19,729 nucleotides of DNA from Oribacterium parvum. GTDB lineage: Bacteria > Bacillota > Clostridia > Lachnospirales > Lachnospiraceae. The stretch covers positions 1 to 19,729 of the forward strand of contig CALIEL010000055.1 in NCBI GenBank assembly GCA_938022235.1. The letters are read 5' to 3'. This document shows positions 6,500-14,336 of this stretch, in pieces (within the stretch, counting starts at the first letter, position 1; each line of letters opens with the position of its first letter). The notes beneath the pieces are model-generated. The model was not told the DNA's origin. It saw only the letters and a program-made list of their open reading frames with translations, and did no database searches. The position numbers and the translations under genes are program-made.

Positions 6500-7876
6500 T
6501 CAATAGATAATCTGCCCGTCCGTGACCATATTTCCCTGTAAAACAATATGGTCATAAACGGAAATGCCGTTCTTACTGTGGGAATCTACTATCAGATAAT
6601 CATCATTTTTTTCTATCACCTGAATAGGATGGAAAATTGCGTAGCCTCGATTAATATCATAGACACCTTCCAGTGCTTTCCTCGGTCCAACCACAAAGGA
6701 AGCATTTCCCGACTCCTTTACCAGAACATTTCCGCTTTGGATATCCTGTGCCGAGGGATTGGTTTCAATTTTCAAATAACAATATTGATCGTCCGTCATA
6801 TAAATGTCGGTAGGAAGAAATTCTCTACTGCCGTCGGACTTTTGACGATAAAAGCCGCTACTCTTATCCGGTCCCTGCCTTAAAAATTCCTTTGGGACAA
6901 TATAAAAGTCTTTATTGACTACAGAAGAAACCGGAATCTTTAATCCGCTTTCTTCCTTTTCCTGCATGGAGAAGGTCACAAAGCGGGAATCCAGAAAGTA
7001 GTCCAAATAATCGTCCAGCTTAATATCGCCGTAGATTTTGCCGTCTTCACCTCTATACAAAGAGAAGTTTCCCTGTAAATCCATGGAATTTACGGGAAAA
7101 TGTATATTTACCGTAGTGGTATTCTCCATCTTCTTGGCGTCTCCCTCATCCAAAGGAAATAATATTTCCCACTGGGAGGAAGTAATAATTTTATAAAGAG
7201 GATTACCGGCTTCTACACGAACGCCATTTTGCGCATAATTAACGGAACTCTGGGCATTTTGCAGAATTTCCGACGTGAGTTTTTCTTTTTGAAAGTCCTC
7301 ATAACCGTCAATGGTATAAGAGACAATACCCGCGTCCTCGGCATTCATTACGGTATAGGAAATTCCTAACTGGGAAAGAGCCTTTTGTACCGTATTTTCT
7401 CCCTCTTCCGTATTAAAAAGGAGGGTGTTTTGAAGACTTCCCTGAAGGCTATAAAGGCCGGTAAACTGATTGTTTTGGAAGCTGCCTGCAAAGTCCTGAA
7501 GACGAAGGCGAATGTCCTCTATCTGTTGCTGCGTAAATTCCCCTAAAAGCTCAGGATGTTCCTGTAAATACTTTTCCAGATTACCGGTTTCGTCAATAAA
7601 GTACAGCTCTCCTCCTTTACTGACTCTTCTTCCGTCCGCTACGGAAAAATGCACATAACCGGATTCTTTGGCGGAATAGCTTTTTTCCTCCCGAAGAATC
7701 AAGCCGGTATATTGTTTTTCTCTGACCAGGCTACCCTCTCCCACCTCATAAAAACGAAGGCTTTGTCTTCTGCTATAGGAAAATACACTAAAAAGAATAT
7801 AGAGAGCAATAATCACAAAGATTATTCCCTCTATATTCCACATGCTATTCTTTTTGCTCTTTCTTGAACTTGGCAT
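6500..7876 (-). CDS. HlyD-like single-pass envelope protein, unknown function
   Basis: 458 residues. A short basic N-terminus precedes one membrane helix (about 16-34), so most of the protein should be extracellular. Residues about 55-95 (YTGLILREEKSYSAKESGYV, then VSKGGELYFID) resemble the barrel and half-lipoyl hairpin of HlyD/RND membrane-fusion proteins. A long middle section (about 95-200) is helix-rich, and the C-terminal part (about 370-458) again looks like beta barrels. No transporter gene adjoins it, so an export role is not supported; I recall HlyD-annotated proteins near sepF in Lachnospiraceae, which hints at an envelope or division role. It starts 2 bases after the stop of the P-loop gene, so the pair is cotranscribed. 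Confidence 0.6.
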   Translation of the reverse strand: MPSSRKSKKNSMWNIEGIIFVIIALYILFSVFSYSRRQSLRFYEVGEGSLVREKQYTGLILREEKSYSAKESGYVHFSVADGRRVSKGGELYFIDETGNLEKYLQEHPELLGEFTQQQIEDIRLRLQDFAGSFQNNQFTGLYSLQGSLQNTLLFNTEEGENTVQKALSQLGISYTVMNAEDAGIVSYTIDGYEDFQKEKLTSEILQNAQSSVNYAQNGVRVEAGNPLYKIITSSQWEILFPLDEGDAKKMENTTTVNIHFPVNSMDLQGNFSLYRGEDGKIYGDIKLDDYLDYFLDSRFVTFSMQEKEESGLKIPVSSVVNKDFYIVPKEFLRQGPDKSSGFYRQKSDGSREFLPTDIYMTDDQYCYLKIETNPSAQDIQSGNVLVKESGNASFVVGPRKALEGVYDINRGYAIFHPIQVIEKNDDYLIVDSHSKNGISVYDHIVLQGNMVTDGQIIY

Positions 7877-7878
7877 AG

Positions 7879-8298
7879 TTACAGTGCAATCGCAATATGG
7901 TCTCTTAATTCAAGTGGAACATCTTCTTTGTCCATGGACAAACTGCTGATGATGTTGATCTTGTATTTTTCGGACAAAGCATCCAATTTACGTACACAGT
8001 CTCCGATAGGCTTTCCTTCCAGACTGGCCAGCTTTAAAAAGCTATCTAAAATCAAATATTCCAAATCATGATCCTGAGAAATAATTCCGCTGATAAAGCC
8101 GACAAACTCATCCTCCGACTCTAACTGGAATTCATTGACATTAATCAAACGCACCTTGTTGTTAAGCTCATACATATGCTGAGAGGAGCGATCCAAAAAA
8201 TCCACCGTTCCCTTTGCTTCCGCAACAGCTTTGTTCGCCCGATCAATGAGCTGTTTTGTCTTTCCTTTTCCTCTTTGTCCTACAATGAACTGAACCAT
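7879..8298 (-). CDS. Small P-loop NTP-binding protein, uncharacterised
   Basis: 139 residues from the chosen ATG. The N-terminus MVQFIVGQRGKGKTKQLIDR contains a Walker A motif (Gly7 to Thr14, GQRGKGKT). A Walker B-like strand YLILDSF (81-87, Asp85) follows near the middle. No further domain is seen, so it is a minimal single-domain NTPase; relatives are sometimes labelled twitching-motility or PilT-like, which the sequence does not support. The start at 8298 is chosen because AAAGGAGG lies 7 bases upstream; longer starts at 8304 or 8340 place the site too close or inside the gene. It has its own promoter and precedes the HlyD-like gene by 2 bases. Confidence 0.75.
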   Translation of the reverse strand: MVQFIVGQRGKGKTKQLIDRANKAVAEAKGTVDFLDRSSQHMYELNNKVRLINVNEFQLESEDEFVGFISGIISQDHDLEYLILDSFLKLASLEGKPIGDCVRKLDALSEKYKINIISSLSMDKEDVPLELRDHIAIAL

Positions 8299-8354
8299 AT
8301 GCATTCCTCCTTTAATTCTGAACAAGAAACGGTAGCCCATGCTACAATGCCCTG

Positions 8355-8368
8355 CTTTTTATAAAAAG
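8355..8368. promoter_or_regulatory. 14-bp perfect palindrome overlapping the -10 region
   Basis: CTTTTTATAAAAAG is self-complementary over all 14 bases. It overlaps the end of the -10 box of the P-loop gene promoter and the predicted start point, a placement typical of repressor operators. A/T-rich palindromes can arise by chance, so this is only a candidate. Confidence 0.35.
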
Positions 8369-8395
8369 TATAGACTATTCATGAAATCTTATCAA
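8367..8395 (-). promoter_or_regulatory. Promoter for the P-loop/HlyD-like gene pair
   Basis: Minus-strand -35 TTGATA (8395-8390, 5 of 6) and -10 TATACT (8372-8367, 5 of 6) separated by exactly 17 bases. The -35 box lies inside the last codons of the D,D-carboxypeptidase gene. Confidence 0.7.
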
Positions 8396-9386
8396 GTAAG
8401 TTTGTCATATTCTCATAAAGATTCTCTTTATTTGTACCCTTCATTACAACAGAATAATAGGGGATAGAATTGGAAGCTTTATCCACACTTAAGGCTAAGC
8501 AATAGCCTGCTTTTTTGGTGGTTCCCGTTTTTGCCGCCAAGATTTCCAAACCGTCGGGAAGCTCCTTCTCTCCGGTAGAGTATAAATTCGTTGCCTTCCA
8601 TACCTGGGACTTGGAAATACCGTTTTTATCCTTGTATTGCACCTGAATTTCTTTTGTGGCAAGAATTTCCCGTAAGCTGTCATATTTCATGCATTCTTTT
8701 AAAATGAGATAGATGTCATAGGGAGAAGTATAATGATTGTCATCCGGCAAACCGTGGGGATTGGTAAAATGGCTGGACAGGCAACCTAATGCTAAAGCCT
8801 TCTCATTCATCTTATCTACAAAGGCGGAAACAGAACCTGCTGTAGCCTCCGCCACAGCAACAGCCGCATCATTTCCGGAGGGGAGAAGCATACCGTACAA
8901 GAGATTTCTAATGCTAAGACTCTCTCCAACCTGTAAAAATGCAGTGGACGAACCTGCCTCTTTGATTACGGAGGCGCCGGAGACCACAAATTCCTGATCT
9001 AAATCCTCCACGGAAGATACACATACAAGAGCGGTCATTAATTTGGTGATGCTGGCGGGATAGGTTCTTTCATAGGGATGATTAAAGGAGATAGCCCGAT
9101 CTCCTTCCTTACCGTCTTCTTCCACCAAAAGAAAATATTCCGCGTCCATATCCTGGATTTGCGCGCTTGTATCTGAAGGAATAGCCAAATCCTTGGCAAA
9201 GCTTTTGGTGCTGTTCTGAATATCCTCTTCCACGGTAATGGAAGATAATCTTTGTATACTTTGTTCTTCCTGAAAGGCCTTTTCCAGCTTCGGTTTACAG
9301 GAGCTAAGGCAAAGGGGAAAAATACACAGCAAAAGAAAGGCTTTTTTCCTTCTTGAAAAAGTACTCAAAGCCTTTCTTCTAGCCAA
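8379..9386 (-). CDS. D-alanyl-D-alanine carboxypeptidase, lipoprotein (PBP5/DacA-like)
   Basis: 335 residues. A basic N-terminus, hydrophobic stretch and lipobox LSSC (Cys30) predict a lipoprotein, unusual for PBP5-type enzymes, which are mostly held by a C-terminal helix. The serine-peptidase motifs are all present: Ser112-x-x-Lys115 (SITK), Ser170-Gly-Asn172 and Lys286-Thr-Gly. It removes the terminal D-Ala from stem peptides. The C-terminal domain II and tail anchor of PBP5 are absent, consistent with N-terminal lipid anchoring. The start is TTG with GGAGG upstream, overlapping the end of the methylglyoxal-synthase-like gene by 8 bases. It is the last gene of the elongation operon. Confidence 0.93.
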   Translation of the reverse strand: MARRKALSTFSRRKKAFLLLCIFPLCLSSCKPKLEKAFQEEQSIQRLSSITVEEDIQNSTKSFAKDLAIPSDTSAQIQDMDAEYFLLVEEDGKEGDRAISFNHPYERTYPASITKLMTALVCVSSVEDLDQEFVVSGASVIKEAGSSTAFLQVGESLSIRNLLYGMLLPSGNDAAVAVAEATAGSVSAFVDKMNEKALALGCLSSHFTNPHGLPDDNHYTSPYDIYLILKECMKYDSLREILATKEIQVQYKDKNGISKSQVWKATNLYSTGEKELPDGLEILAAKTGTTKKAGYCLALSVDKASNSIPYYSVVMKGTNKENLYENMTNLLDKIS

Positions 9387-9771
9387 TATTCCTCCACTCT
9401 AACTCACCACGTTCCAGAGCGTGAATTAATAATTCTCCTGTTGCCAGATTTGTGGCAATAGGAATATTGTAAATATCGCATAATCTGACTACGGAATTTA
9501 CTTCCGGTTCCGTATCCCTTACCGGAGAGGGATCTCTTAAGAAAATTACCATATCCAAATTTCCCTGTTCGATCTGAGATGCCAGTTGTCTGGCTCCTCC
9601 GGTTTCTCCCGGGAGAAACTTATGGATTTTCAGATTGGTAACTTCCTCTACCAAAGTGCCTGTAGTTCCGGTTGCATATAATTCATGTCTAGTCAGGATA
9701 CCTCTGTAAGCAATACAGAAATTTTGCATGAGCTTCTTCTTGGAATCATGCGCAATTAAACCTACCTTCAT
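9379..9771 (-). CDS. Methylglyoxal synthase-like protein with altered active site
   Basis: 130 residues from the ATG chosen for its GGAGG site 6 bases upstream. It aligns without gaps to the MgsA fold: AHDSKKK (7-13), the phosphate-binding TGTTG (34-38), IFLRDP (76-81) and NIPIATNLAT (102-111). However, the catalytic base Asp of the GGDQQ motif (E. coli Asp71) is Ala60 here (GGARQ), the active-site His98 is Thr87 and Asp101 is Glu90. Genuine MgsA converts dihydroxyacetone phosphate to methylglyoxal; this protein probably does not, though ligand binding may remain. It lies between rodA (10-base gap, site overlapping the rodA stop) and the carboxypeptidase (8-base overlap). Confidence 0.85.
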   Translation of the reverse strand: MKVGLIAHDSKKKLMQNFCIAYRGILTRHELYATGTTGTLVEEVTNLKIHKFLPGETGGARQLASQIEQGNLDMVIFLRDPSPVRDTEPEVNSVVRLCDIYNIPIATNLATGELLIHALERGELEWRNIG

Positions 9772-9781
9772 CTCTACCCTC

Positions 9782-10921
9782 CTACGTCTTCCTTTGTAAA
9801 GCAACATTTAAGACAATTCCGAAACCAAAGTATACGGACAGCAGGGAACTAACGCCTCGCGAAAAAAAGGGAAGTGTAATTCCGGTATTCGGAAACAGTC
9901 CGGTTGCCACCGCGATATTTGTATAGGTCTGAAATCCGATCCAGGCCATAACGCCTACACATATTAGCCGACCACTTAAGGTTTTTGCTCTATAGGCTAT
10001 TATAAGACATTCTAAGATAATCAACAAGAAGATTATAATAATTATTAAAGATCCCCGAAAGCCTAATTCTTCTCCGATTACCGCGAAAATGAAGTCATTA
10101 TCCTCCTCAACCAGAAAGTTTCCGTTTTTCACGGAGAAGATGGAATTATTAAAAAGTCCCTTTCCGTTAAACATTCCGGAGCCGATGGCCATAATGGACC
10201 ACATTTGTTGGTAATAATCATTGCTGTTTTCTGAAGGATTTAAAAAGGTCAAAATTCTTTGTACCTGATAGCCCTGTAAAATGGGAATCTTATCATAGAG
10301 CCCTGAGGAAAAAAGGTAGAAAAGAAGTCCCAAAACTACCACTACCACTCCTAAAAAGGCAAAAATCCATTTTAATTTCAAGGGGGAGGCAAAGGTCATA
10401 GCGGCAACGATGACCGTCATAATAATGGTTGTGGATAGATTCGGCTGAATCATGACAAGCCCTACGGGAATGGAAAAGTAAAGTGCTTCCATTAATAAGG
10501 CATGAGGGTGATTGATATCCTCCTTCAGTTTTTGCAGATAATCCGCAAAGAATAGAATTAATCCTACCTTTACGAACTCCGAGGGCTGCACCTTTCCCAA
10601 AATAGGGACAGTAATCCATCTGGTAGCACCGTGTCCGGAAGCTGTACCGTAGATTTTAACACCGGCCAAAATCACTACGGAGAGTATATAAATCCATGGG
10701 GACCATTTACAAATCTTCCGGTAATCAATTAAAGAGATGCCCACACACATGGCCAATCCTACAAAGGAGCCGAGAATCTGTCGTACTACAAGGGGATCTT
10801 TAAAGCTTTCCGCCGATGTTGCGGAGCGGACGATAAAGATTCCGATGGTATTTAAGGCAATCATGTATAGGACAAGCCGAAAATCATATTGCTTAAAGTC
10901 ATAATCTAATTTCCACTTCAT
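9782..10921 (-). CDS. rodA: Rod-shape SEDS glycosyltransferase RodA
   Basis: 379 residues with about ten membrane helices, a standard SEDS-family length. RodA polymerises lipid II into glycan strands together with PBP2. Seen motifs: GATRWI (98-103), QPSEFVKVGLI (112-122), and VEEDNDFIFAVIGEELGF (271-288), where Asp276 corresponds to the essential aspartate of the large loop. Two blocks deviate from the usual form: QPNLST (159-164) instead of QPDLGT, and SRGVS (354-358) where most members have SYGGS. It follows mrdA after 14 bases. The PBP2 partner next door supports RodA rather than FtsW or SpoVE. Confidence 0.93.
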   Translation of the reverse strand: MKWKLDYDFKQYDFRLVLYMIALNTIGIFIVRSATSAESFKDPLVVRQILGSFVGLAMCVGISLIDYRKICKWSPWIYILSVVILAGVKIYGTASGHGATRWITVPILGKVQPSEFVKVGLILFFADYLQKLKEDINHPHALLMEALYFSIPVGLVMIQPNLSTTIIMTVIVAAMTFASPLKLKWIFAFLGVVVVVLGLLFYLFSSGLYDKIPILQGYQVQRILTFLNPSENSNDYYQQMWSIMAIGSGMFNGKGLFNNSIFSVKNGNFLVEEDNDFIFAVIGEELGFRGSLIIIIIFLLIILECLIIAYRAKTLSGRLICVGVMAWIGFQTYTNIAVATGLFPNTGITLPFFSRGVSSLLSVYFGFGIVLNVALQRKT

Positions 10922-10935
10922 ATCATCTCTTTCTC

Positions 10936-13806
10936 TTAGTCACTGACATTAACCGACAAAATGGAGCTGGCATCTCTTTGCAAAATGGTATCCATACTAA
11001 GCTTTCCAAAGCAATAGTCATAAACCATATTGGCCAGGCTGGCTGCATTACCGGAGGAATATCCATAGGGAATATTTACCGTAACGGAGATTTGCGGATC
11101 TTCATAAGGGGCGTAGGAGACGAATACCGCATGATTACCCCTATCCTCTCTTTCCTGTGCAGTTCCGGTTTTACCGGCAACGGTAATAGTTTGTCCTAAG
11201 AATACATTCTTGGCCACACCTTCGGTAATCACCTTCCGAAGACCTTCATGTACCGCATTCCAGGTGCTGTCTGCATAATCCAAATGTCTCAAAAGAGATG
11301 CACCCACCTCTTCCACCGTCTTTCCCTTCGGGTCTGCAATTTTATCCACAATGGAAAGATTGTAAAGATTTCCTCCATTGGCAACAGCAGTAATGTATTT
11401 TGCCAGCTGTGCCGTATTAAAGGCGTGGTTTCCCTGTCCCATGGCGGAACGTTCCGGATCATAGTCAGAAATTCTGGGTTCTGCCTCATCCAGTTCAATG
11501 CCGGATTTTTCATTTAAGCCAAAGTCACTCGCATATTTCCGGATTCTTTCCATTCCCAGTTCCGCATTGTAATTTCCCTCTGCATCCGTTGCCAAACGAT
11601 GTCCTAAATCCGCAAAGAAATAGTTACAGGAATTTTTGATACCATCCACCAAGGTTTCATTTCCGTGGCGGGAAGGCCAAATCCAGCAACGAATATTAGG
11701 TGTAACTTCCTCATACTTACCTGTACAGTCAATGACAGTGCTTAAATCCAATACCTTTTCTTCCAAAGAAGCAATGGAGCTAATGGGCTTAAAGGAGGAA
11801 CCGGGAGCCAACTGGGTTTGGGTTGCACCGTTAAGCAGCGGTAAGGATAAGTCTTCATTACATTTTTTTAAATAAGCGGCATCGTTAATGCGATTGTTGT
11901 CAAATCCCGGGTAGCTGACCAATGCCCGAACCTTTCCGGTCTTTACATCCGTCACTACCACGGAACCGTTACAGGGATCCAGAGCGAACTGTGCGGGAGT
12001 AAGTTGCAGCTTTCTGATTTTATCAATCAGAAAGGTATAGGCAAAATGACTGTCTCCCCGGGCTAAAGCATCATAGGAAGCGGCATCCTGGGGCAATACA
12101 TTTTGTTCAAAAAGAGCCATCAAAAGAAGATTGCCTCTGATTTTTTGATTTGCGATAGCGTACTTGTATAGCAGCTTTTCAAATCCGGAATCCTCTCGTA
12201 AAAAACTCATGATTTTATTAACAAAGAGCTGGTAAATCTGCGCACTGTCCGAATACTCCTCCGATAAGTTCAGCTTGGTCGTATCAATCCACCCCTCTTC
12301 TATTCCTTTTTTGATAAAATCATGAAGGGATATACTGTCGCTTTTCCAGGAGGCAAGAGCCTGGGAGGATTTAAATCGGGAGTCCTCCGGATTTACGATT
12401 CCGCCTTCTTTTCCTAATAGGTAATCGTAGATATATACCATGTAGCCCTGCATTTCCTGGGGAAGAGCGGATAATTCTCCGCCGCTATCCTGCATAAGGA
12501 CAGCTTCCACTTGAGAAAGCACGGCTTCTTTATTTTCTTGAAATAGAGCCCCGATCTGCTTTTCTGCATCTCCGGCATCCTCTGCGGTAAAATGCTCTTT
12601 ATTCAGGACATTGTTATTAATGAGCTGGTAATAAGCGTCCTTTACGGGAATCATCAGCTGGGACTGCTTTAAGGCACTTTGGTCCAGCTCATTCTGTTCC
12701 GTAATCTTGGAGGCTAAGATTCCTGCCAATTCCTGCTCTAAAAGATGGTATATGTAAATCTGATCGTTAGCGGAAATGGTGGTATAAATATCATTACCTG
12801 CTCCGGGTTTTTCCTCGGAGATAACCTCCATAATACTTCCCACGTTGTTCAGATACATTTCCTTGTATCCTTTTTTCCCTTTTAAGACAAGATCCTCACT
12901 CTTTTCCAGTCCCCAAACGCCCACCACATCATTTACCGCATAGGAGCTGTCCTGCTTTTGTAAATCCGCAAGCTGACTTTCCTGTACCTGGCCGGTATAT
13001 CCTACGATATGGGAAAGGTAAGGGGCATAATTGTATTTTCGAACAGAGACATTTTCAATATCCACGCCGGGGAGATCATACTTGGATTCCAGAATCTCCG
13101 CCATACATTCCCGGGAAACATTATCTACAATAGTGGTGCTCATATAACGCTGATAGGAGGTCAGCCTTAGGGTATAAATAATACCGATCATATCCAAAGC
13201 GGTTTCATCCGATAATGTGATGGGTTTTCCGTTCTCATCCTGCAGCTTTGTAAAGTTGTATAATTTTTTTGCCTGCAAGAAGCATTGCTCAGCGGTACTG
13301 TTAGCCTCCTTTTCACTTAACTTCTCCGGCGTTTTTCGAAAAACATTGGCAATGAGGCGTTGCTTATCCTGATCGCTTGTGGTAGTAAAGACAAAGCTTC
13401 CGTCTTCCTGTTTTTGTACTTTAAACTGGCTCTTGACGGGATATTGATACTTTTCAATAATTTCCGCCAGCTTTTTTAACATTAAATTTCTTTTATTGAT
13501 TCCGGCACTGGTTCCGGAAAAGCTTCCGGTTTCCGCAATCGTTATATTGTATTGTAATTCATTGTAAGCCAAAAGCTTTCCGTCTTTATCGTAAATATTT
13601 CCTCTGGTTCCGGGAATCACCAAATCCTGTTTAGTGTTTTTTTGGTATTCCTGTAAATAATCATTTCCATGCAAAATCTGCAGACGAAAAAGATGCAACG
13701 TTAAAACGGAAAATAAAAGGAAAAATATGATGGATAATGCAAAGAGTCTGGAGGAAAACAGACGGTTTAGCATTTCTTTTAGAAAACCGAATAACTCTTT
13801 CATCAT
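10936..13806 (-). CDS. mrdA: Penicillin-binding protein 2 (elongasome transpeptidase), extra-long
   Basis: 956 residues, against roughly 600-730 for most PBP2 proteins. One membrane helix (about 21-43) is followed by the pedestal domain (GTRGNIYDKDGKLLAYN at 66-82) and the transpeptidase domain. Catalytic motifs are intact: Ser670-x-x-Lys673 (GSSFK), Ser726-Cys-Asn728 and Lys879-Thr-Gly. The extra length is a helix-rich insertion of about 240 residues (roughly 365-605) between the first transpeptidase helix (ISANDQIYIYHLLEQEL) and the strand SVVVTDVKTGKVRALVSYPG. It crosslinks peptidoglycan made by RodA. The start overlaps the mreD stop as ATGATGA, with GGAGG 10 bases upstream. Confidence 0.94.
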   Translation of the reverse strand: MMKELFGFLKEMLNRLFSSRLFALSIIFFLLFSVLTLHLFRLQILHGNDYLQEYQKNTKQDLVIPGTRGNIYDKDGKLLAYNELQYNITIAETGSFSGTSAGINKRNLMLKKLAEIIEKYQYPVKSQFKVQKQEDGSFVFTTTSDQDKQRLIANVFRKTPEKLSEKEANSTAEQCFLQAKKLYNFTKLQDENGKPITLSDETALDMIGIIYTLRLTSYQRYMSTTIVDNVSRECMAEILESKYDLPGVDIENVSVRKYNYAPYLSHIVGYTGQVQESQLADLQKQDSSYAVNDVVGVWGLEKSEDLVLKGKKGYKEMYLNNVGSIMEVISEEKPGAGNDIYTTISANDQIYIYHLLEQELAGILASKITEQNELDQSALKQSQLMIPVKDAYYQLINNNVLNKEHFTAEDAGDAEKQIGALFQENKEAVLSQVEAVLMQDSGGELSALPQEMQGYMVYIYDYLLGKEGGIVNPEDSRFKSSQALASWKSDSISLHDFIKKGIEEGWIDTTKLNLSEEYSDSAQIYQLFVNKIMSFLREDSGFEKLLYKYAIANQKIRGNLLLMALFEQNVLPQDAASYDALARGDSHFAYTFLIDKIRKLQLTPAQFALDPCNGSVVVTDVKTGKVRALVSYPGFDNNRINDAAYLKKCNEDLSLPLLNGATQTQLAPGSSFKPISSIASLEEKVLDLSTVIDCTGKYEEVTPNIRCWIWPSRHGNETLVDGIKNSCNYFFADLGHRLATDAEGNYNAELGMERIRKYASDFGLNEKSGIELDEAEPRISDYDPERSAMGQGNHAFNTAQLAKYITAVANGGNLYNLSIVDKIADPKGKTVEEVGASLLRHLDYADSTWNAVHEGLRKVITEGVAKNVFLGQTITVAGKTGTAQEREDRGNHAVFVSYAPYEDPQISVTVNIPYGYSSGNAASLANMVYDYCFGKLSMDTILQRDASSILSVNVSD

Positions 13807-14336
13807 AAGACTTTTTCCTCCAATTTCTTGCTGGCACTAAAGAAAAAACGATATAAAACTACGGTAAGTAAAAAGGAAAATACAATAGAGGGGAGAACAA
13901 TATGCAAGGCATAATAAGGAATATTCCCCTTTCCCCGAACGGCAAAACGGAAAATATAGATATATAGGTGATAAATAAGACCGCTGACTACACAAAGAAA
14001 CAATGGTAGGGTAATGTATTCTTCATAGTAATAATGATGAAAATAGCCGTTACCATAACCGATTAATACAAAAATCAGAGAATAGAATCCAAAGGGACCG
14101 GAATAAAACAAATCCATCAAAAGTCCGGCACAAAGTCCATAAAACATTCCCAGTAAAGAGCCATAATAAAAGCCGAAGGAAAAGCAAAGAATCAAAAGCA
14201 GATTAGGACTTGCGGACAAAAAGGGAAGCAGGGGAAATACACTGGTTTGCAATAAAAATGCCAGAATCAAAAGGGCAAAGTAAAACATTGCCATGATTCT
14301 TTTTGCGCTTGCCTTTCCTACTTTCTTATTCTGCAA
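13803..14336 (-). CDS. mreD: Rod shape-determining protein MreD
   Basis: 177 residues, mostly hydrophobic, with about five or six membrane helices. SPNLLLILCFSFGFYYG and GLLMDLFYSGPFGFYSL are typical MreD blocks. It is a membrane part of the elongasome alongside MreC. The frame is open from a TTG at 14336, which overlaps the mreC end by 11 bases and has AAGGAG about 10 bases upstream. An ATG at 14294 (MAMFYFALL) is an alternative start with a worse-placed site. It overlaps mrdA by 4 bases. Confidence 0.93.
   Translation of the reverse strand: MQNKKVGKASAKRIMAMFYFALLILAFLLQTSVFPLLPFLSASPNLLLILCFSFGFYYGSLLGMFYGLCAGLLMDLFYSGPFGFYSLIFVLIGYGNGYFHHYYYEEYITLPLFLCVVSGLIYHLYIYIFRFAVRGKGNIPYYALHIVLPSIVFSFLLTVVLYRFFFSASKKLEEKVL

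Noticed and set aside
8299..8340. Longer P-loop protein starting 14 residues earlier
   Set aside because: The strong AAAGGAGG site lies inside this extension and is correctly spaced only for the ATG at 8298.
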